DNA of 64,000 nucleotides from Paraferrimonas sedimenticola (GTDB lineage Bacteria; Pseudomonadota; Gammaproteobacteria; Enterobacterales; Shewanellaceae). The translations under genes and the position numbers were made by a program. The notes under the pieces were generated by a model. It saw only the letters and a list, made by a program, of their open reading frames with translations. It was not told the DNA's origin and did not search any database. Location: contig NZ_NRIR01000003.1 of NCBI RefSeq assembly GCF_002282855.1, positions 1-64,000 of the forward strand, given 5' to 3'. Positions 32,951 through 43,329 of this stretch are shown piece after piece (the stretch's first letter is position 1; each line of letters starts with the position of its first letter).

Positions 32951-34168
32951 ATGAAAATTTTTAAAAACCTAGGGGTTTTAGTACTGGTCGGGATGGTGCT
33001 GGGTGCCATTACCGGAACCATCTTTGGCGATAAAGTAGAAATCATTGCGCCATTGGGCTCAATCTTCATGTCGCTACTGATTCTAATGGTTATTCCATTG
33101 GTTTTGTTCTCAGTGGTATCTGGTACTTCTAGTCTAGGTAATGGTAAAGCGGCGCAGCGCATCGGTGCTCGTACTTTGGGCTTTGTGGCCTGTGCGACGC
33201 TATTGGCTGCCTCTATGGGCGCTTTCTTCGGCAACATCACTGGCGTTGGCACAGGTATTGACGCATCGGTGTTGACCGACAACGTTGAGCCAGTAGCGGC
33301 ACCGGGTATCTGGGAGATGGTCCAGGGCTTCGTACCAAACAACATCATGGATGCCATGTCTTCGGGCAACATTATTCACGTACTTATCTTTGGCGTGTTC
33401 TTTGGTCTGGGCATCAATGCACTTCCACGTGAAAAAACCGAATCACTGCGTTCTACCGTAGACGCGGGTCGCGACGTGATGATTTGGATGATCCAAAAGG
33501 TTATGCTGTTATCGCCAATCGGTGTATTTGCTTTGATTGCTGATGCTGTAGGCAGCCACGGTTTGGGTTTGATGACTGAGCTGTTGAGCTTCGTAGGTGT
33601 TCTGGCTTTGGTTCCACTGACGTTTGTATTCGTGGTTTACCCGCTAGTTATCAAGTACGGCACTAACTTCACTGTTGCTCAGTACTTCCGCGCCGTTCGC
33701 CAGCCAGCACTGTTCGCTTTCTCTACCTGTAGTTCTGCGGCCACTTTGCCAATTACTATGGAAAACGTGAAGAAGATGGGCGTTAAGCCTTCGGTATTGG
33801 GCTTCACTGTACCCCTAGGTTGTACCATCAACATGGCCGGTACCGCTGCTCTGTTCTCGCTAAGTGCGGTATTCAGTGCCAACATCTTCGGTATCGACTT
33901 GGGTGCAGCTGAGTACATTGCAATTATCCTGACCACTTTGTTGGCGGCCATGGGTGTTGCCGGTGTTCCAGGCGCGGCACTGCTGACCATTCCTGTGATG
34001 ATGGCTGCCGGTATTCCACTGGCTGCGATTCCTCTGCTTCTGGCCATCGACCGTTTGAATGACATGCTGTGTACTGGCCTGAACGTATCAGGTGACGTTT
34101 GTATCGCAGCCTTTGCTGACAAAGAAGAAGAGGTCAACGTACCCGCAGGTGCTGCTCAGCCAGCCTAA
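32951..34168 (+). CDS. DAACS-family dicarboxylate/amino acid:cation symporter
   Basis: 405 aa with eight membrane helices and two re-entrant hairpins of the GltPh type. The HP1 motif reads FAFSTCSSAATLPITM, TM7 has INMAGTAALF, HP2 has GVAGVPGAALL, and TM8 has LLAIDRLNDMLCTGLNVSGD. It carries an acidic substrate with Na+ or H+; the TM8 Asp-rich ending is compatible with glutamate, aspartate or C4-dicarboxylates and I cannot choose. AGGGGA precedes ATG. A single-gene unit with its own terminator. Confidence 0.9.
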   Translation: MKIFKNLGVLVLVGMVLGAITGTIFGDKVEIIAPLGSIFMSLLILMVIPLVLFSVVSGTSSLGNGKAAQRIGARTLGFVACATLLAASMGAFFGNITGVGTGIDASVLTDNVEPVAAPGIWEMVQGFVPNNIMDAMSSGNIIHVLIFGVFFGLGINALPREKTESLRSTVDAGRDVMIWMIQKVMLLSPIGVFALIADAVGSHGLGLMTELLSFVGVLALVPLTFVFVVYPLVIKYGTNFTVAQYFRAVRQPALFAFSTCSSAATLPITMENVKKMGVKPSVLGFTVPLGCTINMAGTAALFSLSAVFSANIFGIDLGAAEYIAIILTTLLAAMGVAGVPGAALLTIPVMMAAGIPLAAIPLLLAIDRLNDMLCTGLNVSGDVCIAAFADKEEEVNVPAGAAQPA

Positions 34169-34189
34169 CCCTTAGGATTATCCCAATAA

Positions 34190-34225
34190 AAAAAGCCAAG
34201 GTGATTGACTCTCCTTGGCTTTTTT
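34190..34225. terminator. Bidirectional terminator between the symporter and maf genes
   Basis: AAAAAGCCAAGG pairs with CCTTGGCTTTTT around an 11-nt loop, with T-runs on both strands, between convergent genes. Confidence 0.9.
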
Positions 34226-34243
34226 GTGATTTGGACTTAGAGA

Positions 34244-34837
34244 CTAGGCGAGGGACTCAAGTACATCCCAGCCCTCGTTGGCCAACAGCTCAACTAAGCT
34301 AATGGTCGGCAGACCGATAAGGGTATTGGGGTCACGCCCGTTTAAGCGCTCAAACAAAGCGATACCCAGGCCTTCGCTTTTAAAGCTACCGGCGCATTGA
34401 TAAGGCTGCTCTGTTTTTAAATAGCCCTCAATTTGAGCCTCTGACAGTTCTTTAAAGCGAACCTCAAAGGGCTCTACCAAGCTTTGGTAGGTGTCGTTAG
34501 CACTGTTATACAGACATAGACCTGTGTAAAAGGTGACAACCTTGCCACTGGCGTTTTTAAGCTGAGTAACCGCGTTTTGGTGGTCGCCAGGCTTACCCAG
34601 AATCTGCTCTTGGTTTAAGGCCACCTGATCGCTGCCAATAATTAAGGCATCAGGATATTCTTGAGCAACCGCACGAGCCTTGGCGATAGCCAAACGCTCA
34701 ACCAGCTCAATAGCGGTTTCGCCCGCAAGCGGGGATTCGTCCACTTGCGGCTTAGCGGTTTCAAAGGGGAGAGACAACTTGTCGAGAATGGCTTTTCGAA
34801 AAACCGAAGTTGAAGCTAAAATGAGTCTCTTAGACAT
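34244..34837 (-). CDS. yceF: Maf/YceF-type nucleotide pyrophosphatase
   Basis: 197 aa. It begins MSKRLILASTSVFRKAILDKL and contains QVDESPLAGETA, ALIIGSDQVALNQ and CAGSFKSEGLGIALFE. These features match the YceF subgroup, which hydrolyses 7-methyl-GTP. The frame extends to 34864, but Met at 34837 is the conserved start. It is divergent from yceD, the usual arrangement next to this cluster. Confidence 0.92.
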   Translation of the reverse strand: MSKRLILASTSVFRKAILDKLSLPFETAKPQVDESPLAGETAIELVERLAIAKARAVAQEYPDALIIGSDQVALNQEQILGKPGDHQNAVTQLKNASGKVVTFYTGLCLYNSANDTYQSLVEPFEVRFKELSEAQIEGYLKTEQPYQCAGSFKSEGLGIALFERLNGRDPNTLIGLPTISLVELLANEGWDVLESLA

Positions 34838-35063
34838 GGTGATTTCGCATTTGTCATGACGCACCCATTGGTGCGAAGATAAGAAGAGTTGGCCTAGCTT
34901 ACTGTGGCGCTAAACCACTATCAAGGCCAGAAAAAAGCCAGTTGTCACCTCTAGCGTTAAAATGCCCACACTTATAGGGCTAAAGCGGCGTTGGATCCCT
35001 TGACAATGGCCCTAGGCTCGGTAGAATGCGCCACCTGTGCGGATTGTTTGAGAATGCGCGCCT

Positions 35064-35588
35064 ATGCAACAAATTAAGATACCGGTAAGTTTAGACCCGG
35101 TTCGTGCTGCTAATAAGCGATTAGATTATCAGGGAGTTATCCCAGGTGGTCAGATGAAGCGGCTGAACGGGGCTAGCGCCGGCGACTGTTCCGAAGTGAC
35201 GGTGTCACTGACGTGCGGTGTTGATATCCAAGGGATAGTCTACCTGAAAGGGAAGGCTGTGACGGAGCTCACTTTGGAATGCCAACGCTGTATGACGCCA
35301 TTTAACACAGAGGTAATGGTCGACTTTTGTTTCACGCCTGTAAAGGATGGAGCAGAAATCGATGAGCTCCCGGATATGTATGATCCAATTGAAGTGAATG
35401 ACTATGGTGAAGTTCACTTACATCAGTTAATCGAAGATGAGCTGATTGTCGCCATGCCAATCATTGCTACCCACCAAGAAGGTGAGTGCAATACTGGCAG
35501 CCAAGATCTTACCGTAGGCAAGATCGAAGAGGTGCAAGAGGAACGTCCAAATCCGTTTGCCGTGTTAGAAAAGCTGAAGAGCAAGTAA
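35064..35588 (+). CDS. yceD: YceD/DUF177 protein, 23S rRNA accumulation factor
   Basis: 174 aa. It shows the pair [20 protein letters not shown], the acidic [33 protein letters not shown] and the C-terminal [15 protein letters not shown]177 proteins lie upstream of rpmF and affect 23S rRNA levels. It is 16 bp before rpmF. The 225-bp divergent spacer to yceF should hold the cluster promoter. Confidence 0.94.
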   Translation: MQQIKIPVSLDPVRAANKRLDYQGVIPGGQMKRLNGASAGDCSEVTVSLTCGVDIQGIVYLKGKAVTELTLECQRCMTPFNTEVMVDFCFTPVKDGAEIDELPDMYDPIEVNDYGEVHLHQLIEDELIVAMPIIATHQEGECNTGSQDLTVGKIEEVQEERPNPFAVLEKLKSK

Positions 35589-35604
35589 TCAGGAGATTAG
35601 GTCG

Positions 35605-35775
35605 ATGGCCGTACAACAGAATCGTAAAACCCGTTCAAAGCGTGGCATGCGTCGCTCTCACGATGCGTTGACTACCACTCAACTGTCAACCGACAGCCAA
35701 ACCGGTGAGAAGCACCTGCGTCACCACGTGACTGCAGACGGTTTCTACCGTGGTCAAAAGGTTATCAACAAGTAA
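35605..35775 (+). CDS. rpmF: 50S ribosomal protein L32
   Basis: 56 aa, beginning [20 protein letters not shown] and ending [10 protein letters not shown]. This is the Cys-free gammaproteobacterial form of L32. AGGAG lies eight bases before ATG. It sits between yceD and plsX, the conserved order. Confidence 0.97.
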   Translation: MAVQQNRKTRSKRGMRRSHDALTTTQLSTDSQTGEKHLRHHVTADGFYRGQKVINK

Positions 35776-35786
35776 GTTGACCCTGG

Positions 35787-36818
35787 ATGACTGATCTGAC
35801 GCTTGCGTTAGATAGCATGGGGGGCGATCATGGCCCCCAAGTGATAGTGCCTGCCGTCGTGCAGGCACTCGCGCTTTACCCTCAACTAAACATTCTTTTA
35901 GTTGGCGATGAGTCGCTGCTCGGTGACTTACTGCGTCGTCATCAGGCGCAACAACACCCTAGACTTCAAATCGTACACGCCGCTCAAGTGGTGGGTATGG
36001 ACGAGCGTCCGCTTTCGGCACTGCGCAACAAAAAACAATCATCAATGCGTATTGCGCTCGAACTGGTGGCCGACGGTACCGCCGATGCTTGTGTCAGTTC
36101 GGGTAATACCGGCGCGCTGATGAGCATGGCCAAGGTGTTAATTAAGACCCTGCCAGGGGTTGACCGCCCAGCCTTGATTACCGGACTGCCAACCCATAGT
36201 GGTGGCACCACCTATTTGCTGGATTTGGGCGCCAACATTTCGTGTGATTCCGAAACCCTGTTTCAATTTGCTGTGATGGGTTCGGCGATTGCCGAGTCGG
36301 TCAATGGTATCCAGAATCCAAAAATTGCGCTGCTGAACGTCGGTACCGAAGAAATCAAAGGTAACGACCAAGTTCAACAAGCGGCGCAACTCATCAAAGA
36401 AACCCCGCAACTGAATTACGCTGGTTTTATCGAAGGCGATCGCTTGTATCGCGGTGACGTCGATGTCATCGTCTGCGATGGCTTTGTTGGCAACATAGCG
36501 TTAAAAAGTAGTGAAGGGGTCGCACGTCTGCTGTCACATCACATCCGAGCCAGCATTCAAGGCTCGCCTTGGCGTCGACTTCTTGCGAAGGTATTCGCAA
36601 AAAAACTCGATGCCAGTCTCAATCGCCTGAACCCCGACCAGTACAATGGCGCAAGTTTGATAGGATTGCGCAGCATTGTAGTTAAGAGTCACGGTAATGC
36701 CGACCAAGCGGCATTTTTGCGTGCGATTCAGCTGGCTAAGGCCGAAGTTGAAGTCGCGCTGCAGCAACAAGTGACAGACCGATTGGAACAAGTATTGTTG
36801 GATAAAACCAACCTGTAG
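35787..36818 (+). CDS. plsX: Phosphate acyltransferase PlsX
   Basis: 343 aa peripheral enzyme converting acyl-ACP to acyl-phosphate for phospholipid synthesis. It shows [65 protein letters not shown] and [14 protein letters not shown]. Full length. It is 11 bp after rpmF and 5 bp before fabH. Confidence 0.97.
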   Translation: MTDLTLALDSMGGDHGPQVIVPAVVQALALYPQLNILLVGDESLLGDLLRRHQAQQHPRLQIVHAAQVVGMDERPLSALRNKKQSSMRIALELVADGTADACVSSGNTGALMSMAKVLIKTLPGVDRPALITGLPTHSGGTTYLLDLGANISCDSETLFQFAVMGSAIAESVNGIQNPKIALLNVGTEEIKGNDQVQQAAQLIKETPQLNYAGFIEGDRLYRGDVDVIVCDGFVGNIALKSSEGVARLLSHHIRASIQGSPWRRLLAKVFAKKLDASLNRLNPDQYNGASLIGLRSIVVKSHGNADQAAFLRAIQLAKAEVEVALQQQVTDRLEQVLLDKTNL

Positions 36819-36823
36819 ATCCT

Positions 36824-37783
36824 ATGTATACAAGAATTCTAGGCACTGGCAGCTATCTGCCAGAGCAAGTGCGTAGCAACCAAGATCTGGAAAAGATGGT
36901 AGACACGTCCGATCAATGGATTGTCGAGCGCACTGGCATATCAGAGCGGCGTATCGCTGCAAGTCACGAGTCTGTGGCATCTATGGGTCATCAGGCGGCG
37001 CTAAAGGCGCTAGAGATGGCTGACATTGACCCGCAAGAGTTGGACATGATCATTCTGGGCACCACCAGTGGTGATAATGCTTTTCCGGCAGCGGCTTGCG
37101 ATATTCAATCCATGCTGGGCGTGCGCAACATTCCGTGTTTCGACGTAGCGGCGGCCTGTTCGGGTTTCATTTATGCCATCTCGATTGCGGATCAGTTCGT
37201 CAAGACAGGTGCTGCTAAAAAGGTGTTGGTGATTGGTGCTGACGTATTGTCGCGCCTGTGCCACAGCGACGACCGCTCAACCATCATCCTATTTGGTGAT
37301 GGCGCAGGTGCCGCCGTGGTTGGTGCATCAGAGCAGCCAGGCATTTTGTCGACTCATCTATACGCCGATGGTAAGCACGGCGATTTGTTGAAGTGCTCAT
37401 TCCCACAGCGCACCGTTGAAAGCGGTAAAGCAGAAGAGTACATTCACATGTCGGGCAATGAAGTGTTTAAGGTTGCGGTGACGCAACTGGCTAACGTGGT
37501 TGAGCAGACGCTTAATGCCAACGATATGCAGAAATCGGATATCGATTGGTTGGTGCCACACCAAGCCAACTTCCGCATCATTAAAGCCACGGCTAAAAAA
37601 TTGAATATGGAATTAGACCAGGTAGTGCTGACGCTTGATCGTCACGGCAATACCTCAGCGGCATCCGTGCCTATTGCACTGGATGAGGCGGTCCGCGATG
37701 GTCGTATTCAGCGAGGACAAACCTTGCTGTTAGAAGCATTCGGAGCAGGTTTTACCTGGGGCTCCGCACTCGTCAAATTTTAA
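36824..37783 (+). CDS. fabH: Beta-ketoacyl-ACP synthase III
   Basis: 319 aa condensing enzyme starting fatty-acid synthesis from acetyl-CoA and malonyl-ACP. The catalytic Cys lies in [11 protein letters not shown] (about residue 113), His in [11 protein letters not shown] and Asn in [25 protein letters not shown] is typical. AGATC only weakly marks the start, so it is probably coupled to plsX. Confidence 0.97.
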   Translation: MYTRILGTGSYLPEQVRSNQDLEKMVDTSDQWIVERTGISERRIAASHESVASMGHQAALKALEMADIDPQELDMIILGTTSGDNAFPAAACDIQSMLGVRNIPCFDVAAACSGFIYAISIADQFVKTGAAKKVLVIGADVLSRLCHSDDRSTIILFGDGAGAAVVGASEQPGILSTHLYADGKHGDLLKCSFPQRTVESGKAEEYIHMSGNEVFKVAVTQLANVVEQTLNANDMQKSDIDWLVPHQANFRIIKATAKKLNMELDQVVLTLDRHGNTSAASVPIALDEAVRDGRIQRGQTLLLEAFGAGFTWGSALVKF

Positions 37784-37795
37784 GGAATAAGAATA

Positions 37796-38725
37796 ATGTC
37801 TAAACTCGCATTTGTGTTCCCTGGACAGGGCTCGCAAAGCGTTGGCATGTTAGCCGACGTTATCGAATCATCAGCAGTGGTCAACCAGACTTTCCAAGAA
37901 GCGTCTGACGCGCTGGGCTACGACCTAACCGACTTGGTGCTAAATGGCCCAGCGGAAAACCTAAACCAGACCGACAAAACTCAGCCTGCCTTGCTAACCG
38001 CAAGTGTTGCTCTGTGGCGCAGCTATCAAGCCCGCGGTGGTGAGCAGCCAGCTTTGTTGGCCGGCCACAGCCTAGGCGAGTACTCGGCGTTGGTATGCGC
38101 GGGTGTTATCGACTTTAAAGACGCGGTTAAGCTAGTTGAGCTACGCGGTCAGTTGATGCAACAAGCGGTTGGCGCTGGTGAAGGCGCTATGTACGCCATT
38201 ATCGGTTTGGCTGATGACGCGATTGCTGCCGCTTGTGAGAAAGCAGCGCAAGGTGAGGTGGTATCACCGGTTAACTACAACAGCCCAGGCCAAGTGGTTA
38301 TCGCGGGTCAAAAAGCAGCGGTTGAACGTGCAGGCGTGCTGTGTAAAGAAGCGGGTGCTAAGCGTGCTTTGCCTCTACCTGTAAGCGTGCCTAGCCACTG
38401 CGCTCTGATGAAGCCTGCCGCTGACAAACTGGCGGTTGCGCTAGAGTCTATCGAGTTTAGCGCGCCTGCAATTCCAGTTATCAACAATGTCGATGTGGCC
38501 CAAGTTCAAAGCGCGGCAGAGATCAAAGACGCGTTAGTACGCCAGTTGTACTGTCCGGTACGTTGGACTGAGTCGGTTAACGCCATGGCAGAAGCCGGTG
38601 TGGAAACTCTAGTTGAGTGCGGCCCAGGCAAGGTGCTTAGCGGACTAACCAAACGAATTAACAAAGCGTTGCAAAGCGACGTGATGAATACCCAAGCTGC
38701 ACTTGATGCAGTTGGGCAAGAATAA
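37796..38725 (+). CDS. fabD: Malonyl-CoA:ACP transacylase
   Basis: 309 aa. It shows AFVFPGQGSQSVGML, the active Ser in LLAGHSLGEYSALVCAG (about residue 92), VSPVNYNSPGQVVIAG, and the catalytic His in LPVSVPSHCALM (about 201). AAGGAAT precedes ATG. Part of the continuous fab operon. Confidence 0.97.
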   Translation: MSKLAFVFPGQGSQSVGMLADVIESSAVVNQTFQEASDALGYDLTDLVLNGPAENLNQTDKTQPALLTASVALWRSYQARGGEQPALLAGHSLGEYSALVCAGVIDFKDAVKLVELRGQLMQQAVGAGEGAMYAIIGLADDAIAAACEKAAQGEVVSPVNYNSPGQVVIAGQKAAVERAGVLCKEAGAKRALPLPVSVPSHCALMKPAADKLAVALESIEFSAPAIPVINNVDVAQVQSAAEIKDALVRQLYCPVRWTESVNAMAEAGVETLVECGPGKVLSGLTKRINKALQSDVMNTQAALDAVGQE

Positions 38726-38744
38726 TATCTAAAAGGAAAACAGC

Positions 38745-39491
38745 ATGAGTTTATCTGTGGATCTGAATGGCAAGGTAGCCCTGGTTACCGGTGCTAGCCG
38801 TGGTATCGGCCGTTCAATTGCCGAGACTTTGGCCAACGCCGGTGCGGTCGTTATCGGTACTGCGACCAGTGAGCGCGGTGCACTAGCGATTGACGATTAC
38901 CTAGGCGACAAAGGCCATGGTTTGGTACTGAACGTGACCGACAAAGACTCAATCGTTGAGTTGTTCGCGCAAATCAAAGAAAAAGCCGGTCAAGTCGACA
39001 TTTTGGTGAATAATGCAGGCATCACCCGCGATAATTTGATGATGCGCATGAAAGACGACGAATGGGACGATATCATTGCAACTAACCTAAGCGCGGTATT
39101 CCACTTGTCTAAGCAAGTACTGCGTCCAATGATGAAGAGCCGTAGCGGTCGTATCATTAACATCGGCTCTGTTGTCGGTACCATGGGCAACTCAGGTCAG
39201 GTGAACTACTCAGCGGCGAAAGCCGGTCTGATTGGTTTCACTAAGTCATTGGCACGCGAAGTGGCTAGCCGCAACATCACGGTAAACGCGATTGCGCCTG
39301 GTTTTATTCAAACTGACATGACTGACGAGTTGACTGAAGATCAACAAGCAGGAATTATGTCTCAGGTGCCAATGGCGCGCTTGGGCCAACCTCAGGAAAT
39401 TGCAAATACGGTTGCTTTCCTGGCGTCTGACGCCGCTGGATACATCACAGGCGAAACTTTGCACGTGAATGGCGGTATGTACATGGTTTAA
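38745..39491 (+). CDS. fabG: 3-oxoacyl-ACP reductase
   Basis: 248 aa NADPH-dependent SDR enzyme. The cofactor loop is VTGASRGIGRSIAET. NNAGITRDNLMMRMKDDEW and the catalytic SVVGTMGNSGQVNYSAAKAG (Ser-Tyr-Lys) are canonical, and the C terminus is GETLHVNGGMYMV. AAAAGGA lies before ATG. Confidence 0.97.
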   Translation: MSLSVDLNGKVALVTGASRGIGRSIAETLANAGAVVIGTATSERGALAIDDYLGDKGHGLVLNVTDKDSIVELFAQIKEKAGQVDILVNNAGITRDNLMMRMKDDEWDDIIATNLSAVFHLSKQVLRPMMKSRSGRIINIGSVVGTMGNSGQVNYSAAKAGLIGFTKSLAREVASRNITVNAIAPGFIQTDMTDELTEDQQAGIMSQVPMARLGQPQEIANTVAFLASDAAGYITGETLHVNGGMYMV

Positions 39492-39651
39492 TGCACTTGT
39501 GCATTGAACTGTAACGAACGAGTGGCTAAAAAGTGTGATTCGGATGGTATTTTCGTGGTTAGACCAGAATTTTCCGACTTGCATTAAAATCGAAATAGAA
39601 TAAACTACTCGCAACCTACGCAAGTGCGTAAATTAATGGGAATAAAATAAC

Positions 39652-39885
39652 ATGAGCAACATCGAAGAACGTGTACGTAAGATTATCGTTGAACAACTAG
39701 GCGTTAAAGAAGAAGACGTAAAAGCAGAAGCGTCTTTTGTTGACGATCTAGGTGCTGACTCTCTGGACACTGTTGAGCTGGTTATGGCTCTGGAAGAAGA
39801 GTTCGATACTGAGATTCCAGACGAAGAAGCTGAGAAAATCACTACCGTTCAAGCTGCTATTGATTACGTAAACAACAATCAGTAA
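39652..39885 (+). CDS. acpP: Acyl carrier protein
   Basis: 77 aa acidic protein with the phosphopantetheine Ser in [16 protein letters not shown] (about residue 37). It begins [18 protein letters not shown]. The 160-bp spacer after fabG suggests an additional promoter to allow its high expression, although I could not fix one. Confidence 0.98.
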   Translation: MSNIEERVRKIIVEQLGVKEEDVKAEASFVDDLGADSLDTVELVMALEEEFDTEIPDEEAEKITTVQAAIDYVNNNQ

Positions 39886-39901
39886 GCACAAGAATCGCTA
39901 A

Positions 39902-39930
39902 AACAGGTGGCCTCGCGCCGCCTGTTTTTG
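39902..39930 (+). terminator. Terminator or attenuating hairpin after acpP
   Basis: AACAGGTGGC and GCCGCCTGTT pair with one G-U around a 5-nt loop, followed by TTTTTG. It would limit read-through from acpP into fabF. Confidence 0.8.
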
Positions 39931-39978
39931 TTTGTGACATCCTATAATTCCACAATTATTAATTTAAAGGAGTGAGCC

Positions 39979-41217
39979 ATGAGCAAACGCCGTGTCGTTA
40001 TCACAGGTATGGGTGCTGTAACTCCAGTAGGAAACGACCTAGATAGCACTTGGAGTGCTTTGCTGGCCGGTACCAGTGGCGTAGGTAAAATTGAGCGTTT
40101 TGACGCGACTGACTTCGCCTGTCAAATCGCTGCTTGCGTTAAAGATTTTGACGTTAGCGAATACGTGCCGCGCAAAGAAGCGCGCAAAATGGACGCCTTC
40201 ATTCACTACGGGTTAGCCGCCTCTATTCAGGCCATCAAAGACTCAGGTCTGGATATGGATTCGCTGGCTAAGCATCGCGTAGGTACCGCAATTGGCGCCG
40301 GTATTGGTGGACTTGAGCTGATTGAGAAGAACCATCAGTCATACCTTAATGGCGGTCCTCGCAAGATTTCGCCTTTCTTTATTCCAAGCACCATTATCAA
40401 CATGATTGCTGGCCACTTGTCGATTCAATACGGCATGACTGGGCCTAACTTCGCTGTCACTACTGCTTGTACCACAGGCGTTCACAACATTGGCTTTGCC
40501 GCCCGTTGTATTGCCTATGGTGATGCGGATGTCATGGTAGCCGGTGGTTCTGAGATGGTAACCACGCCAATGGCGATTGGTGGCTTTGCTTCGGCAAAAG
40601 CACTTTCTACTCGCAACGATGACCCACAAGCGGCCAGCCGTCCATGGGACAAAGACCGCGATGGTTTCGTGATGGGCGAGGGCGCAGGCATCATGGTGGT
40701 TGAAGAGTACGAGCACGCAGTGGCTCGTGGCGCAACCATTTACGCTGAGTTGGTTGGTTTTGGTATGAGTGGTGATGCTCACCATATGACGTCACCTCCG
40801 GCCGATGGTGCCGGTGCAGCTCTAGCAATGGAAAATGCCGTTGCTGATGCGGGAATTGATAAAACCCTAGTGGGTTACATTAACGCTCACGGCACCTCTA
40901 CCCCTGCCGGTGATAAAGCCGAAGCTCAAGCGGTTAAGACCGTATTTGGCGAGCACGCTTACGACTTGAAAGTCAGCTCAACTAAGTCCATGACCGGACA
41001 CCTGTTGGGCGCAGCTGGTGCGGTCGAAGCCATCTTTACTGCGATGGCACTGCACGACCAGAAGATCCCGCCAACCATCAATCTGGATAATCCAGATGAA
41101 GGCTGTGACTTGGATTTCGTGGCCAATGGCGCGGTAGAAGCTGAGCTTGAGTACGCCTTGTGTAACTCGTTTGGCTTTGGTGGCACTAACGGCTCTTTGC
41201 TGTTCAAAAAGGCCTAA
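39979..41217 (+). CDS. fabF: Beta-ketoacyl-ACP synthase II
   Basis: 412 aa elongating condensing enzyme. The nucleophile lies in [15 protein letters not shown] (about residue 163) and the His residues in [12 protein letters not shown] (about 303) and [15 protein letters not shown] (about 340). [16 protein letters not shown] closes the protein. AAAGGAG lies seven bases upstream of ATG. Confidence 0.98.
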   Translation: MSKRRVVITGMGAVTPVGNDLDSTWSALLAGTSGVGKIERFDATDFACQIAACVKDFDVSEYVPRKEARKMDAFIHYGLAASIQAIKDSGLDMDSLAKHRVGTAIGAGIGGLELIEKNHQSYLNGGPRKISPFFIPSTIINMIAGHLSIQYGMTGPNFAVTTACTTGVHNIGFAARCIAYGDADVMVAGGSEMVTTPMAIGGFASAKALSTRNDDPQAASRPWDKDRDGFVMGEGAGIMVVEEYEHAVARGATIYAELVGFGMSGDAHHMTSPPADGAGAALAMENAVADAGIDKTLVGYINAHGTSTPAGDKAEAQAVKTVFGEHAYDLKVSSTKSMTGHLLGAAGAVEAIFTAMALHDQKIPPTINLDNPDEGCDLDFVANGAVEAELEYALCNSFGFGGTNGSLLFKKA

Positions 41218-41222
41218 CTTAC

Positions 41223-41702
41223 ATGGACCCAAAACGCTCATTAACTCTGCGTTTTTTGGCAGAACCGACGGACGTAAACTTTGGCGGTAAAGTCCACGGT
41301 GGTGCTGTGATGAAGTGGATCGACCTAGCTGGTTATGCTTGTGCTGCCGGCTGGAGTGGACGCTATTGTGTGACGGCTTACGTCGGTGGTATTCGCTTTG
41401 TATCAGCGGTTCACGTGGGTAACCTGGTGGAACTTGAAGCCAAGGTTATCTACACCGGGCGTACCTCGATGCACATTGCTATCGACGTGTACGCCGCTGA
41501 CCCTAAATCAGCTCATCGTCGCAAAACCACCAATTGCATTATCGTGATGGTGGCCGTAGACGAGTCGGGTCATCCGGTACCTGTGCCAAAATGGCTGCCA
41601 GAGACTGAAGACGACAAACGCTTACACGCTGGCGCCGAGAAGTTAATGGACATGCGCAAAGAAATTGCCAAGCAAATGGACGAACTGCCCCACGGCGAAT
41701 AA
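41223..41702 (+). CDS. Hotdog-fold acyl-CoA thioesterase
   Basis: 159 aa. It shows TDVNFGGKVHGGAVMKWIDLAGYACA, GGIRFVSAVHVGNLVELEAKV and the C-terminal ETEDDKRLHAGAEKL. This is the ACOT/YciA-type single hotdog domain that hydrolyses acyl-CoA. It starts 5 bp after the fabF stop, where E. coli has pabC, so it is probably cotranscribed with fabF. The substrate range is unknown. Confidence 0.88.
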   Translation: MDPKRSLTLRFLAEPTDVNFGGKVHGGAVMKWIDLAGYACAAGWSGRYCVTAYVGGIRFVSAVHVGNLVELEAKVIYTGRTSMHIAIDVYAADPKSAHRRKTTNCIIVMVAVDESGHPVPVPKWLPETEDDKRLHAGAEKLMDMRKEIAKQMDELPHGE

Positions 41703-41739
41703 CGCTACGCTCTTGTTAGTGAAGGATTGGCAGCGAAGG

Positions 41740-41772
41740 CCGGCATTCAGTACACTGAATGTCGGTTTTTTT
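41740..41772 (+). terminator. Terminator of the fab-thioesterase unit
   Basis: CCGGCATTCAGT and ACTGAATGTCGG pair over 12 bp with one G-U, followed by seven T. It ends just before the kinase start. Confidence 0.88.
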
Positions 41773-41787
41773 ATGCAGGAAGCAAAC

Positions 41788-43329
41788 ATGGCGCACAGCG
41801 CGAAGGACACGCCAACATTTGTCAGTTTGGACTACGGCACCCAAAGCGTGCGCGCGCTGCTCATTAACGCCAAAGGCGGGGTGCTTGACCAAGCCCAGTT
41901 GCCTACACCTAGGCCGATTGAAGCATCTGACCCGAGTGCTGGCTTGTGTGAGTACCGCCCTGAAGACTGCTATCAAACCCTAGTCAGCGCCATTCGACAG
42001 CTGGTGAACCAGCAACACTCGGGGCTCAATCAGCTCAAAGGCATGGCCTTAACCACTCAGCGCAATTGCTGCCTGTTTTTAGATGCTGAAAATCGCCCGT
42101 TGACCCCGCTTGTGCACTGGTCTGATCAACGCATGGCGCACCGGCTAAAGCCAATGGCTTGGTATTACCGCTTGGGTTTCGCGCTGGTAAGAGTGTCTAA
42201 ACGAATTGCTTTCTTGCGCCAACGAGCGCTGGTTAACTGGCTGGCCGAGCATCAACCTCAAACTCTGAATAACACAGCCAAACTCGAGCAGCTTAGCGGT
42301 TATCTGCACTGGCGTATGACAGCAAAATGGCAGGACAGCGAAGCCTCTCAAGTGGGCTATTTGCCTTTTAACTTTCGCCAACGTCGTTGGTACACCACTC
42401 GAAACTGGCGATTTCAAGCGCTAGCGATTAAGCCTCAATGGTTGCCAACACTCATCTCACCGACAAGCCCAGTAGGCCCGCTAACCCCTGAATTTGCTCG
42501 CGAGGCAGGGCTAGCTGAAGGTTTGATGCTGTATGCCGCAGGTGCAGATAAAGCCTGTGAGTCTTATGCCACCGGCGGAGGTGATGCTGGAGTTCTCAAT
42601 CTGAGTTTGGGCTCAGCGGCGACTTTGAGTCTGGAGCGCAAAGGCTATCGCGAGGCCTTGCGATACTTGCCCGCATTTTGCTCGATTGACCCCAACCAGC
42701 ACATCGTCGAAATACAGCTGGAAAGAGGTATGTGGTTGTTTCGCTATTTCATCGACCAGTTTGGCCAGCAAGATTGCCAGCGTGCTTCAGAACTGGGCGT
42801 GAGCGTTGAAACCTATATCTTAGAGCGCTTGGCGAAGATGCCCCCGGGGGCCGATGGCTTGCGCTTAAATCCCACTTGGGCACCGGGCATCGTTTTTCCA
42901 GGCCCAAACGCCAGCGGGAGTGTGCACGGTTGGCGAGTTAATCACACTCGTTGGCACTTGTACCAAGCGGCACTCGAGGGCATTGCGTTTACACTCAAGC
43001 GTCAATCGAGCTCGGTACTTAAGTGCAAAACGGATTCTATTCAGCGCCTTAGAGTTAGCGGCGGTGGTAGCCAAAATCAATTTGTGGTGCAAATGCTGGC
43101 GAATGTCTTTAATCTACCGGCAGAAGTGATTCAAACCCATCAATCGTCAGCACTAGGAGCGGCGATGTGCGTTGCGGTCGGAAGTGGAGTGTATCCCGAC
43201 CTGTCGAGTGCTCGAAGCCGAATGACACAAGTTCTTCTACGCCTCGAGCCCAATCCTGCAGCGGTGGTTCAATATCAGCAAGTGTTTCAACTATGGAGTA
43301 GTAGCGAATGGCAAAAGTCGCCTTTCTAG
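41788..43329 (+). CDS. FGGY-family carbohydrate kinase
   Basis: 513 aa. The N-terminal phosphate-1 loop reads FVSLDYGTQSVRALLINAKG. LTTQRNCCLF and VHWSDQRMAHRLK follow. The second ASKHA half has YAAGADKACESYATGGGDAGVLNLSLGSAATL and RVSGGGSQNQFVVQMLANV. The sugar or polyol substrate cannot be read from the sequence. The frame extends upstream to 41665 through the terminator, so ATG 41788, with AGGAA six bases before it, is chosen. It overlaps the dehydrogenase gene by 22 bp. Confidence 0.85.
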   Translation: MAHSAKDTPTFVSLDYGTQSVRALLINAKGGVLDQAQLPTPRPIEASDPSAGLCEYRPEDCYQTLVSAIRQLVNQQHSGLNQLKGMALTTQRNCCLFLDAENRPLTPLVHWSDQRMAHRLKPMAWYYRLGFALVRVSKRIAFLRQRALVNWLAEHQPQTLNNTAKLEQLSGYLHWRMTAKWQDSEASQVGYLPFNFRQRRWYTTRNWRFQALAIKPQWLPTLISPTSPVGPLTPEFAREAGLAEGLMLYAAGADKACESYATGGGDAGVLNLSLGSAATLSLERKGYREALRYLPAFCSIDPNQHIVEIQLERGMWLFRYFIDQFGQQDCQRASELGVSVETYILERLAKMPPGADGLRLNPTWAPGIVFPGPNASGSVHGWRVNHTRWHLYQAALEGIAFTLKRQSSSVLKCKTDSIQRLRVSGGGSQNQFVVQMLANVFNLPAEVIQTHQSSALGAAMCVAVGSGVYPDLSSARSRMTQVLLRLEPNPAAVVQYQQVFQLWSSSEWQKSPF

